Source: CBDBJK01 sp965206395 (lineage in GTDB: Bacteria > Chloroflexota > Dehalococcoidia > Lucifugimonadales > CATOSD01). From it: 64,000 bases of DNA. The notes under the pieces are model-generated. The model saw only the letters and a program-made list of their open reading frames with translations. It did no database searches and was not told the DNA's origin. The first letter of the stretch is position 1; every line of letters starts with the position of its first letter. The position numbers and the translations under genes are program-made. The stretch lies in contig CBDBJK010000035.1 of the NCBI GenBank assembly GCA_965206395.1, forward strand, positions 1 to 64,000, read 5' to 3'. Below, one piece after another: positions 55,597-64,000 of this stretch.

Positions 55597-57060
55597 CTAA
55601 AGTCCAGGCTTCATCGTATGCCACTCCGTCGCCTGTTCGTATGCATAGGCAATGCGGATTATAGTCTCCTCGCCTAGTGGCTTGCCCATTATCTGGAAGC
55701 CGACAGGTAGACCGTTCGACATTCCTCCGGGCACCGAGATGCCGGGAATCCCGGAGATGTTCGCGGGCATGGTCAGAATGTCGTTGAGATACATCTGCAC
55801 CGGGTCAGCCATCTTCTCACCCATCTTGAAGGCTACCGACGGCGATGTCGGCATCACCAGGGCGTCGAACCGCTTGAAGGCCTCCTCGAACTCATTCCTG
55901 ATTAACGTGCGAACCTTCTGCGCCTTCAAGTAGTAAGCGTCGTAGTACCCGGCTGAGAGCGCGTAGGTTCCGAGCATGATGCGCCGCTTCACTTCAGGGC
56001 CGAAGCCCTGCTGTCGCGTCTTCTCAAGGGCGTCCCACATGCTGTCGGCGTCCTGCACCGAGTAACCATACTTCACGCCGTCATAGCGCGCAAGGTTCGC
56101 CGAAGCCTCCGATGGCGCGATGATGTAGTACACGGCGAGCGCATACGGCGTATGAGGCAGCGAAGCCTCTTCGATGGTCGCGCCGAGGTCTTGAAGCACC
56201 TGGATGGCATTGCGAGTGGCGTCCTCGACTCCCGGCTCCATGCCCTGCACGAAATACTCTTTCGGCACTCCTAGTCTGATTCCCGACAGGTCTCCGTCAA
56301 GAGCTTTGGTGTAGTCGGGAACGTCATAGACGATGGATGTAGAGTCACGAGGGTCGTGGCCCGCGATGGCGTTCATCACAGTGGCGCAGTCAGTAACATC
56401 CTTGGTAATCGGGCCAATCTGGTCGAGCGAGCTTGCGAAGGCTATCAGCCCGTAGCGGCTGACCAACCCATAGGTGGGCTTGAATCCCACGACTCCGCAC
56501 AGCGCCGCCGGTTGGCGTATGCTTCCACCAGTATCCGAACCCAGGGCGTAAACGCACTCGTCAGCCGACACAGCCGCCGCCGGGCCGCCGCTGCTGCCGC
56601 CGGGTACACGCTCCAAATCCCAGGGGTTTCGGGTGGCAAAAAAGGCGGAGTTCTCGGTAGACGAACCCATCGCGAACTCATCCAGGTTGCCCTTGCCCAC
56701 CAGCACCGCTCCCTCGTCGTAGAGCTTGCGGGTGACTGTGGCATCATAGGGCGGAACGAAGTTTTCGAGCATACGCGATGAGCATGTAGTCGTAACGCCC
56801 TTTGTGGACATGTTGTCTTTAAGCAGCATGGGCACGCCCGTGAGAGGGCGAACGTCACCGGCGGCGATGCGCTCGTCGGCACGCTGCGCTTGCTCTAGCG
56901 CGAACTCCTCCGCGACCGTCACGAACGCTTTGACCTGCTCATCAACGCCCCGGATACGTTCCAGCATCGCCTGCGTTAGCTCGACAGACGAAACCTCTTT
57001 GCGGTCGAGTAGCTCTCTAGCTTCGTGCGCTGTTAGACCTATGACGTCTGATGAATCCAT
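55597..57060 (-). CDS. gatA: Glu/Asp-tRNA amidotransferase subunit A
   Basis: A 487-residue amidase-signature enzyme that supplies ammonia to convert Glu-tRNA(Gln) or Asp-tRNA(Asn). PMLLKDNMSTKGV holds the catalytic Lys, GGSSGGPAAAVS the cis-Ser, and GSDTGGSIRQPAALCG the nucleophile Ser. Length is normal. It follows gatC by one base in an operon; gatB is not in the window. Confidence 0.96.
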   Translation of the reverse strand: MDSSDVIGLTAHEARELLDRKEVSSVELTQAMLERIRGVDEQVKAFVTVAEEFALEQAQRADERIAAGDVRPLTGVPMLLKDNMSTKGVTTTCSSRMLENFVPPYDATVTRKLYDEGAVLVGKGNLDEFAMGSSTENSAFFATRNPWDLERVPGGSSGGPAAAVSADECVYALGSDTGGSIRQPAALCGVVGFKPTYGLVSRYGLIAFASSLDQIGPITKDVTDCATVMNAIAGHDPRDSTSIVYDVPDYTKALDGDLSGIRLGVPKEYFVQGMEPGVEDATRNAIQVLQDLGATIEEASLPHTPYALAVYYIIAPSEASANLARYDGVKYGYSVQDADSMWDALEKTRQQGFGPEVKRRIMLGTYALSAGYYDAYYLKAQKVRTLIRNEFEEAFKRFDALVMPTSPSVAFKMGEKMADPVQMYLNDILTMPANISGIPGISVPGGMSNGLPVGFQIMGKPLGEETIIRIAYAYEQATEWHTMKPGL

Positions 57061-57061
57061 A

Positions 57062-57349
57062 TTACTCCAACACCGCTTTGACTCTTATGAAATCGTCCTC
57101 CCTTAGAGGAGCATTGGCAAGCACGTCCTCTCTAGGAAAAGATTCGTCGACCTCATCCTCGCGCATGACGGAAACCAGGCCGACTGTATGACCCGTCGGC
57201 TCCACGCTATCCGTATCAACCTGGCTCAACACGTCGAAGTGCTCCAGAATGTTCGATAACTGGTCTCGCATCTGTTCGACCTCACCGCCGGTCATGGCTA
57301 CCCTCGCAAGCGCAGCGATATTGCGTACCTCTTCATCCGTGAGTCTCAT
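57062..57349 (-). CDS. gatC: Glu/Asp-tRNA amidotransferase subunit C
   Basis: A 95-residue chaperone-like subunit that stabilises GatAB. MRLTDEEVRNIAALARVAMT, the typical GatC start, follows GAGGTG; the frame upstream to 57544 has no ribosome site and is non-coding. It ends EDDFIRVKAVLE and is the first gene of gatC-gatA. Confidence 0.95.
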   Translation of the reverse strand: MRLTDEEVRNIAALARVAMTGGEVEQMRDQLSNILEHFDVLSQVDTDSVEPTGHTVGLVSVMREDEVDESFPREDVLANAPLREDDFIRVKAVLE

Positions 57350-57545
57350 GCTTGCCGCACCTCGTTGATTTTTTGACTTAAAGCAGTGTAACAAATCGGC
57401 GAGCGGCCATTCAAGGTAACGCGGAATCCGAACATGCGAGCAGTCCTTGAAAGCATGAGAAGGTGGTAAGATATATGAAAAAAGTGATAAACTATAAAGG
57501 CATAGATTCGGTATTATAGACGTTCCGGTACGACGGGGATTCAAT

Positions 57546-58697
57546 ATGCAAGATGTTTTTCATGAGGCAGTGAATTTGCTTGAGCAGGGCGATCAGATAG
57601 TGGTCGCTACTGTAATACGCACCAAGGGGTCTACGCCCCAGAAGCCTGGCTCCAAGCTGTTGGTGCGCAAAGACGGCAGCGGCGTGGGGACGCTAGGCGG
57701 AGGCTGTGTCGAGGGCGACATATGGTTTGCCGCAAAAGAGCTTATGAAGCGGAAGGGCAGCGCCGAGTATCGAGAGTACGAGCTTAACGAAGACCTCGCC
57801 GCCGAGGACGGGCTAGTCTGCGGCGGCACGATGTATTTCCTGATAGACCCTGTATACTCTCCTGATGAATACCTCTCGTTCGCCAGGGAAATCGACGAGG
57901 CCTACGGCGGAGGCAAGCCGGTTGCGCTCGCGAGCGTCATTCGCTCCAGCGGCGATAACAGCGATGCGTTGAGGGGAGCCAAGCTCTTCATCCGAGAGGA
58001 TGGTGTTGCCGAGGGAACGCTTGGCAGTCCAGAGCTTGACCGGGACGCCATCAAAAAAGCCCGCGAGCTTATGGTGCACGGCAAGAACGAGTACGTGATA
58101 CACGAAAGCGGGGCCGAGTATTTCATCGAGGCATACACTACGCCGCCTCAGATCGTCATTTGTGGCGGGGGACACGTCTCCAAGGCGATTGCGCCTCTTG
58201 CGAAGAACCTGGGATTCCGCGTTTTCATCACGGACGACCGCGAGGAGTTCGCCAACAAGGATCGTTTTCCAGGGGCTGACATAGTGGTTCCACTGAAGCC
58301 GGAAGAGGCGCTTTTGCAGCTTCCCATCAACCCCAACACCTTTATCGTGGTAGCCACGCGAGGCCACCGCTACGACAACGTGGCCCTGGAAGCCGCCGCG
58401 AAGACATCCGCCAAGTACGTGGGGCTTATGGGAAGCAAACGCAAAACCATTCTCATCTACGAAGACCTCATCCGCAATGGCATGTCGCTTGAGCGCGTCA
58501 AAGAGATTCGCTCCCCCGTTGGTCTGGACATCCATGCCCGAACTCCCGACGAAATCGCGATCAGCATCATGTCAGAAATCCTCATGTTCAGGCTGGGCGG
58601 CACCGGGCAATCCATGCAGCTTGAGGAGTGGCGCATAGACCGGATAGCGGAGAAGGTGCGGCAAGAGGTCGGAGAATCCATCCCAGTAGCCGACTAG
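57546..58697 (+). CDS. XdhC/CoxI-family molybdenum-enzyme maturation protein
   Basis: A 383-residue protein. The N-terminal part has VIRTKGSTPQKPGSKLLV and GTLGGGCVEGD, and the C-terminal Rossmann part has IVICGGGHVSKAIAPLAKNL with GLMGSKRK. XdhC proteins deliver a sulfurated molybdenum cofactor to xanthine dehydrogenase or CO dehydrogenase-type enzymes. The following gene starts three bases later, so they form an operon. Confidence 0.92.
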   Translation: MQDVFHEAVNLLEQGDQIVVATVIRTKGSTPQKPGSKLLVRKDGSGVGTLGGGCVEGDIWFAAKELMKRKGSAEYREYELNEDLAAEDGLVCGGTMYFLIDPVYSPDEYLSFAREIDEAYGGGKPVALASVIRSSGDNSDALRGAKLFIREDGVAEGTLGSPELDRDAIKKARELMVHGKNEYVIHESGAEYFIEAYTTPPQIVICGGGHVSKAIAPLAKNLGFRVFITDDREEFANKDRFPGADIVVPLKPEEALLQLPINPNTFIVVATRGHRYDNVALEAAAKTSAKYVGLMGSKRKTILIYEDLIRNGMSLERVKEIRSPVGLDIHARTPDEIAISIMSEILMFRLGGTGQSMQLEEWRIDRIAEKVRQEVGESIPVAD

Positions 58698-58700
58698 CGA

Positions 58701-59297
58701 ATGGCTGGAATATCCGCAATCCTGACTGCTGCGGGCGAGTCCACCCGAATGGGCCGCCCCAAGCCTCTGTTGCCCTGGTGCGGCGTAGCCCTCATCGAAT
58801 ACCAGATTAGATGCCTGCTCGATGGTGGGGCGTCCGAAGTGGTTGTCGTTCTGGGACACGAGGCTAGCGCTGTCGTCCCGCACGTAAATGGCCCGTCGGT
58901 GCGCCACGTCGTGAACCCTGACTACCGTCTGGGCAAGACGACCTCCATCAAGGTTGGCATCAGGCACATCGACCCGCACGCCGACGCTATTCTCTTGCTT
59001 GCCGTTGACCAGCCGCGCACCAGCGCCATCGTCTCGACGGTAATTCAGGCTCACCGCCAGAACGACGCTCTCATTACCTCGCCACGCTACCAGGGACACG
59101 GCGGACATCCGTTGATTTTCTCGGCCTCGCTGAAAGAGGAGCTTGAGGGCATATCAGAAGAGAAGCAGGGCATCCGAGAGGTGTTCGAGGCTCACAGTAC
59201 CGAGGTCTTCAAGCTAGATATAGACGACCCCTTCATTCGCCTCGATCTGAACACGCCTGAAGCCTATAAGGATGCGTTGCAAAAATTCGGAATGTAG
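58701..59297 (+). CDS. MobA/MocA-like nucleotidyltransferase
   Basis: A 198-residue NTP-transferase. ILTAAGESTRMGRPKPLLPW binds nucleotide, and DAILLLAVDQP carries the metal-binding Asp. With XdhC it probably attaches cytidine to molybdopterin for a molybdenum hydroxylase not in the window. The start ATG 58701 overlaps closely with the xdhC end. Confidence 0.92.
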   Translation: MAGISAILTAAGESTRMGRPKPLLPWCGVALIEYQIRCLLDGGASEVVVVLGHEASAVVPHVNGPSVRHVVNPDYRLGKTTSIKVGIRHIDPHADAILLLAVDQPRTSAIVSTVIQAHRQNDALITSPRYQGHGGHPLIFSASLKEELEGISEEKQGIREVFEAHSTEVFKLDIDDPFIRLDLNTPEAYKDALQKFGM

Positions 59298-59694
59298 GGT
59301 AGGGTGTGGGCTATAATTGGTTAATACGCATATAGAATGGCTTTTACAAATGAGAAGGAGACGTGCAAGGGACGCCGCCCCTTAGTTCACGCCTCGTCCA
59401 CGAATTCCACACCGTACTCTTTGGCTATGGCAACAAAGTTCTCCGGGTCAGCGGCCATCCTTTCGAACATTCCTTCTATGCCAGCAGGGATGAAGAAAAA
59501 CACCATTCGCGCCGGATTATCAGACTCATTCTTGAAATGATGAGGTACGCCACGAGGAACGTGTATGAAGGTTCCAGGGCCAGCCACAACGCGCTTTCCA
59601 GCAGCCCTGAATACCAACTCCCCTTCAGTCACGTAGAAGCCTTCTTCCTCCCGCGTCTGTATATGAGGGGGAGGGCCGCCGCCAGGAGGGACTA

Positions 59695-60943
59695 GTGGTT
59701 CAACGTTTTTGTATTGATGGGTAGAGTGACTTTAGCTTGATGCGCGCATCCTCGGTAGTGAAGCGCCAATCCACTCGTATCACATCCCGGTTGCGTTGAT
59801 TCTGCCAAGCATTGACCTCGCCGCGCAGGATGTCTTGATTGGCAATCCGTCGGTCCAGGCACTGTCGAGCCAGCACACCGATCTCTATCTCCGCCATATT
59901 CAACCAACTCCCGTGTTTGGGAGTGTAGTGTATCTCCAGTCGCTCAGCTATACGCCTCGCCTCAGCAGGCTCGAATGCCTCGTATAGCGAGGACAGCTTG
60001 TGAGTGTTGAGATTGTCCATTACCAGCACGATCCGGTCTCTGTCAGGGTAGTCCTCGTCGACCAGTTTCTTTATCACATGCGCCCAGTCCACCTTCGTGC
60101 GACGCTCTCTGACCTCGACTCGGCGCCATCCGTCCAACGGTGCAAACAGCATGAACAGGCTGCTCACTCCATTGCGCTCGTATTCGTAGTCGTATGCCGC
60201 CGATAAGCCGGGCGCTGCGGGACGCGGCACTCGCGTCTCCTTGACTTGCTGTTTGCTCGTCTCATCCATGCACACCAGAACCTCATTCCCATCGTACGGC
60301 CGTTGGTAGACCTCCAGTACGTCTTCCATCACGTCTTCCATCGCGCACACAAACTCCGCGCTCTGACCGGGCGGGATGCACCAACTCTGCTTCAGCCACG
60401 GCTTCAGTTCGTTTTTTTTTAAGCGCCTGGCGAACCGTCTCGGTGCTAATGGTCCCGACTATCTCACACTCGACCAACTGGTCAGCCAACAGCTTCAGGG
60501 TCCAACTGGCACGCCCCTCCGGCGGTTCCCCGCAGGCCATCGCTATCAACCGTGCTTCACCTTCGCCGTCCAGTCTCTTTTGACGCCGACGCAGTTGCTT
60601 TTTGCGATTCAGCGCAGACTCGACCCCCTCCTCCACACAGCGCTTGCGTATTCGCTCGACCGTTGACTGTCCCACACCGAGCGCGCTGGTGATGTCCGCG
60701 TCCTTCATTCCCCCGTCCGAGCGTGACTCATCGCTCATCAGCAGAATGCGCGCATGGGTCTGTTTGTACGCCGCAGCCCGACCGCGTGAGACCAAGGCTT
60801 TGAGTTCCTGTTGTTCGTCGGTAGTCAGTCTGATACGGTACTTCTTGGTAGACATCATGGTTCCTCCTCGGTTCAACGTTACGATTGAACCCCCAAGAGG
60901 AACAATGACTATCATGGTATTCATTTCAATGATGTTGGACCAC
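59695..60943 (-). mobile_element. IS630-family element, copy 2
   Basis: A 1249-bp copy of the element at 22225, with TA on both sides (59693-59694, 60944-60945) in CTAG. Only one amino-acid difference from copy 1 was noticed (Asn to Lys near 60799). It splits a cupin gene. Confidence 0.96.
59700..60858 (-). CDS. IS630 transposase (two frames)
   Basis: It has the same structure as copy 1: ATG 60858 after AGGAGG, HTH part, nine-A slip site at 60412-60420, then the DDE part with CMDETSK, VMDNLNTH and HGSWLNMAEIE. It appears intact. Confidence 0.88.
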
Positions 60944-61108
60944 TAGAGCCTCGACGAAAAAGTAGTGACCCTCAGTGTGCTCACCTGTAGCCAAAAAGGC
61001 ATACTCGTCACCTGCGCCATAAATCGTCTTTTTATCATCATCGGGTTGTACCACCCATGCCCAACTCATGTTTGGTTCCTCCTTACAATTATGATCAATG
61101 GCTCCTTA

Positions 61109-62977
61109 CTATTCGCCCCATTCGCTCCACGCCTGTTCAAGGCGAGCCTGCGTGTCGTTGTATTCCTCGCCAAGGCGGGCTATATCGGCAACGTTCTGAC
61201 GCGCCGATGCCCTCTCAAGACTGCGCTCGATCTTGCCCAGTTTCGTTTCAAGTTCAGCAATAATCTGTTCTTGGTTGATGGCGGGCGTCTTTGGCTGCGC
61301 CTTCTTCGTCTTTGGCGCGAAAGGGCGTCGCGTGGTTGCGGTCTTCTTCGGCTTTGAGGCCTGAGGCTGCGCCTCCGAAGTGCTTTGCATCCACTCATCG
61401 AAAGTTCCCGCGAAAAGCTGCATTGAGCCGTCTTCAACTATCCACAACTGCTGGGCCAATCGCGAGATTAGCAGCCTGTCGTGTGACACGAACAGCAGTG
61501 CGCCCTCATATGCCTGCAACACCTGTTCCAGCGCCTCGCGGCTGGGAATGTCCAGATGCGTGGTTGGCTCGTCAAGCACCAGGATGTTCGGCTGAGTCAA
61601 CAGAAGCCGGGCCAGCGACAGTCTGCTGCGCTCGCCACCGCTGAGAGACGACACCGCCTTGAAAACGTCATCGCCCTGGAACAGGAACTGCGCGAGATAA
61701 TTTCGCGCCTCGTCCAATTGAAGGTTCTTGATGTCAAGCAAAGCGTCCAGAACGGTGGAGCCTAGCGGCAAGTCGTCGCTGCCCTGACGGTAATAACCGG
61801 CCTTGACGCTGTGTCCCAGGCTGGCAGAGCCTGCGAGCGGCGGCAACATGCCAAGTAGCGTCTGCAACATCGCCGTCTTACCTGCGCCGTTGCTGCCGAT
61901 TATGCCTGTGCGAGAGCCGCGCTCTAGCTTTACGTCCGGCACTGACAGCAGTTTGATCCTCTGGTCGCTCTCGATGAATCCTACTTCAAGGCCGTCGGTG
62001 CGTATGGCTATTTGACCTGTTCGTGTGGCGGCTGCCCTGCCGATATGCACCGTGCCAGACCTCTCTGGCGCTTGGAGCCGCTCTAGCCTATCCAGTCTCC
62101 TCTCGCGTCCCTTAGCTTCCCTGGTTCGCTGTCCGGCCTTGTACCTCTGTATAAAATACTCTTCCTTGGCGATGTGCTCCTGCTGACGCTCGAACTCCTT
62201 CTGTTGACGTATTACCTGTTCGGCCTTCAGAGCCTTGTATTTGCTATAGTTCCCTGGAAAGCTCTGGATTTTCCCGTGGTCTAGCTCCCATATCTGGTTC
62301 ACCGTCTTGTCCAGGAAATACCTGTCATGCGACACGACGATGAATGCGTGAGAGAAGTGGCTAAGGAAGTCTTCAAGCCAGTTCAACCCTTGGAAGTCGA
62401 GGTAGTTGGTCGGTTCGTCCAGCACCAGGAGGTCCGGGTCGGTGAGCAGTGCCTTTGCGAGGGCAGCGCGCGTCCGTTCTCCTCCGCTGGCCAGAGCGAT
62501 TGGCGTGTTCAGAGCCTCAAGAGGCAGGCCAACCCCTGCGACAACCCGCTCCATGTGGTTCTGGTAGTCGTAGCCGCCAAGGGATTCGTACTCCTCGAGG
62601 AGTGCTGAATAGCGACGCTCGGCCTGACGCCTTTCCGTGCCCTCTGCCCACTGAATCTCAAGGCCGCTTGAGGCGAGCGAGTCTTCAAGGGTTTTCAGCT
62701 TCTCGAAGGCCGTCATCACCTCGTCTTGGAGCGAGCCGTCCGTTGTCTGCTCCGGCAGCTGCGATACATAGCCGATTCGCAGACCGTCGTGTCTCACCAC
62801 CGTGCCACCGTTGGGCGCGAGCTCACCTACGAGGAGGCGAAGGAGCGATGTCTTGCCGCCACCGTTGGGGCCAACCATGCCTATGCGAGCCTTTTCATCC
62901 ACCTCCACGTCTAGGCCGGAGAATATCTCCAACTCGCCATAAAGCACTTTTAGTTGTAAACCTGATAGAAGTCGCAT
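61109..62977 (-). CDS. ABC-F family ATPase
   Basis: A 622-residue soluble protein with two ATPase domains. Walker A: GMVGPNGGGKTSLLRL and GIIGSNGAGKTAMLQTL; signatures LASGGERTR and LSGGERSRLSLARL; Walker B LLVLDEPTNYLD and ILVLDEPTTHLD. No membrane segments. A charged linker (RQQKEFERQQEHIAKEEYF) separates the domains, and the end is a coiled coil (ELETKLGKIERSLERAS). ABC-F proteins act on ribosomes; which member this is cannot be told. Confidence 0.95.
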   Translation of the reverse strand: MRLLSGLQLKVLYGELEIFSGLDVEVDEKARIGMVGPNGGGKTSLLRLLVGELAPNGGTVVRHDGLRIGYVSQLPEQTTDGSLQDEVMTAFEKLKTLEDSLASSGLEIQWAEGTERRQAERRYSALLEEYESLGGYDYQNHMERVVAGVGLPLEALNTPIALASGGERTRAALAKALLTDPDLLVLDEPTNYLDFQGLNWLEDFLSHFSHAFIVVSHDRYFLDKTVNQIWELDHGKIQSFPGNYSKYKALKAEQVIRQQKEFERQQEHIAKEEYFIQRYKAGQRTREAKGRERRLDRLERLQAPERSGTVHIGRAAATRTGQIAIRTDGLEVGFIESDQRIKLLSVPDVKLERGSRTGIIGSNGAGKTAMLQTLLGMLPPLAGSASLGHSVKAGYYRQGSDDLPLGSTVLDALLDIKNLQLDEARNYLAQFLFQGDDVFKAVSSLSGGERSRLSLARLLLTQPNILVLDEPTTHLDIPSREALEQVLQAYEGALLFVSHDRLLISRLAQQLWIVEDGSMQLFAGTFDEWMQSTSEAQPQASKPKKTATTRRPFAPKTKKAQPKTPAINQEQIIAELETKLGKIERSLERASARQNVADIARLGEEYNDTQARLEQAWSEWGE

Positions 62978-63061
62978 TCTTTATGTATGAGCCATCTTGG
63001 GATAGGATACTTCTCCTAATCCTATCAAACAAAGGGACTGACCAGGGTGTGCAAGTTCAAA

Positions 63062-63226
63062 GAGCGCCTAACAAAACCGTCCCTTGTCATTCTGTCCGAC
63101 TCCTTTGAGTAGAATATCTTCGGACTCCGATTCTTCGGAGAGCGAAGCGAAGAATCTAAACTTGACGCTAAGATTCTTCGTCGTGCCTCCTCAGAATGAC
63201 ATCAATGTAGGTTTTGTTAGACGGTC
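63062..63226. mobile_element. MITE with IS5-type ends
   Basis: A 165-bp element. Its ends GAGCGCCTAACAAAACC and GGTTTTGTTAGACGGTC match the 17-bp ends of the IS at 13776 and 40805 with one or two changes each. It has no ORF; inside lies a GTCATTCTG...CAGAATGAC inverted element. It was probably moved by the resident IS transposase. Confidence 0.8.
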
Positions 63227-63285
63227 TAAATATGCCATGATGTGTTCGGCGTCACGCTAACAGCCCTTCAAATGGGAGAAGGCTA
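63227..63285. repeat. Fragment of the composite repeat
   Basis: AAATATGCCATGATGTGTT and CGGCGTCACGC match the left end of the repeat at 3604. The rest is cut by the IS630 insertion or lost. Confidence 0.5.
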
Positions 63286-64000
63286 GTGGTTCAACGTTTT
63301 TGTATTGATGGGTAGAGTGACTTTAGCTTGATGCGCGCATCCTCGGTAGTGAAGCGCCAATCCACTCGTATCACATCCCGGTTGCGTTGATTCTGCCAAG
63401 CATTGACCTCGCCGCGCAGGATGTCTTGATTGGCAATCCGTCGGTCCAGGCACTGTCGAGCCAGCACACCGGTCTCTATCTCCGCCATATTCAACCAACT
63501 CCCGTGTTTGGGAGTGTAGTGTATCTCCAGTCGCTCAGCTATACGCCTCGCCTCAGCAGGCTCGAATGCCTCGTATAGCGAGGACAGCTTGTGAGTGTTG
63601 AGATTGTCCATTACCAGCACGATCCGGTCTCTGTCAGGGTAGTCCTCGTCGACCAGTTTCTTTATCACATGCGCCCAGTCCACCTTCGTGCGACGCTCTC
63701 TGACCTCGACTCGGCGCCATCCGTCCAACGGTGCAAACAGCATGAACAGGCTGCTCACTCCATTGCGCTCGTATTCGTAGTCGTATGCCGCCGATAAGCC
63801 GGGCGCTGCGGGACGCGGCACTCGCGTCTCCTTGACTTGCTGTTTGCTCGTCTCATCCATGCACACCAGAACCTCATTCCCATCGTACGGCCGTTGGTAG
63901 ACCTCCATCACGTCTTCCATCACGTCTTCCATCACGTCTTCCATCGCGCACACAAACTCCGCGCTCTGACCGGGCGGGATGCACCAACTCTGCTTCAGCC
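63286..64000 (-). mobile_element. IS630-family element, copy 3, cut by window edge
   Basis: The left end GTGGTTCAAC follows TA in CTAG as in other copies. It carries extra tandem ATGGAAGACGTG-type units near 63907-63945, not in copies 1 and 2. The right end lies beyond 64000. Confidence 0.92.
63291..64000 (-). CDS. IS630 transposase C-terminal part (partial)
   Basis: The DDE-containing frame: VLVMDNLNTHKL, HGSWLNMAEIETGVL and the stop at 63291. Compared with other copies, it has Thr for Ile near the catalytic Glu and a four-residue gain (MEDV repeated) before the first Asp. The N-terminal frame is outside the window. Confidence 0.85.
   Translation of the reverse strand, partial: LKQSWCIPPGQSAEFVCAMEDVMEDVMEDVMEVYQRPYDGNEVLVCMDETSKQQVKETRVPRPAAPGLSAAYDYEYERNGVSSLFMLFAPLDGWRRVEVRERRTKVDWAHVIKKLVDEDYPDRDRIVLVMDNLNTHKLSSLYEAFEPAEARRIAERLEIHYTPKHGSWLNMAEIETGVLARQCLDRRIANQDILRGEVNAWQNQRNRDVIRVDWRFTTEDARIKLKSLYPSIQKR

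Larger units (their letters stand above)
59387..61069 (-). pseudogene. Cupin-domain gene split by IS630 copy 2
   Basis: The N-terminal piece (60946-61069) starts MSWAWVVQPDDDKKTIYGAG after GGAGGAACC and ends HYFFVEAL. Removing the IS with one TA joins it to VPPGGGPPPHIQTREEEGFY and the cupin core TFIHVPRGVPHHFKN. The restored protein of about 140 residues is a typical small cupin with His-rich metal site. The target site is CTAG. Confidence 0.9.

Noticed and set aside
63843..63960. Short direct units as a CRISPR array
   Set aside because: They are in-frame tandem units within the transposase gene with no spacers.

Overview
The window looks like a chromosomal segment of an uncultured bacterium, most likely Chloroflexota close to the Dehalococcoidia/SAR202 groups. 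This is an inference. It rests on the gene mix (enolase-superfamily enzyme, OFA-like MFS permeases, paired MaoC-type dehydratases, amidase, CoA-transferase, an ileS-type T-box) and on the many short palindromic repeats that start with CCTCACCCC. No rRNA is present. The only tRNA found is tRNA-Ser(UGA).

Layout. 0-8 kb: an orphan NarL-type sensor kinase, a small membrane protein, a frameshifted M42-like peptidase, a frameshifted VOC protein, a DinB-like protein and a frameshifted amidohydrolase. 6.8-12 kb: a full T-box leader with an isoleucine (AUC) specifier, followed by a SAM methyltransferase, a small membrane protein and ileS, whose enzyme carries a G-x-H-H version of the HIGH motif. 12-15.4 kb: a TetR/MFS drug-efflux locus with shared palindromic operators, split by an IS5-type element. 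15.7-22 kb: hydrolases, a cyclic-nucleotide-binding protein, and the sucC-sucD operon next to tRNA-Ser. 22.2-23.5 kb: IS630 copy 1. 23.5-32.7 kb: enolase-family enzyme, hicAB, MFS permease, S9 peptidase, tyrosine phosphatase and CoA-transferase A/B (A has an internal stop). 32.8-34.8 kb: tandemly duplicated hicBA modules separated by a damaged IS5-type element. 34.8-45.4 kb: MFS permease, YihY, threonine aldolase-like enzyme and threonine synthase (divergent), an IS-interrupted isomerase-like gene, aminotransferase, PHP protein, a dehydratase pair and a CMD protein. 45.4-48.7 kb: accessory region with a DUF1059 protein, an unknown protein and an IS3 element. 49-55.5 kb: SDR, alpha/beta hydrolase, spondin/CHRD protein and MMPL pump (the last two with internal stops), then a TetR relic with operators. 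55.6-62.9 kb: gatCA, xdhC plus a MobA-like transferase, a cupin gene split by IS630 copy 2, and an ABC-F protein. 63-64 kb: a MITE and a third IS630 copy cut by the window edge.

The dominant theme is damage and mobility. Six full insertion sequences or parts of them, at least one MITE related to a resident IS, two genes whose pre-insertion reading frames can be rebuilt across an IS, three genes with single in-frame stops and three with frameshifts point to an IS-rich, partly decaying genome. Some single-base lesions could instead be assembly errors. The best candidates for new biology are the T-box leader placed 1.5 kb ahead of its expected ileS target with a dispersed repeat inside it, the GxHH IleRS it may control, and a TetR operator family shared by two efflux loci.
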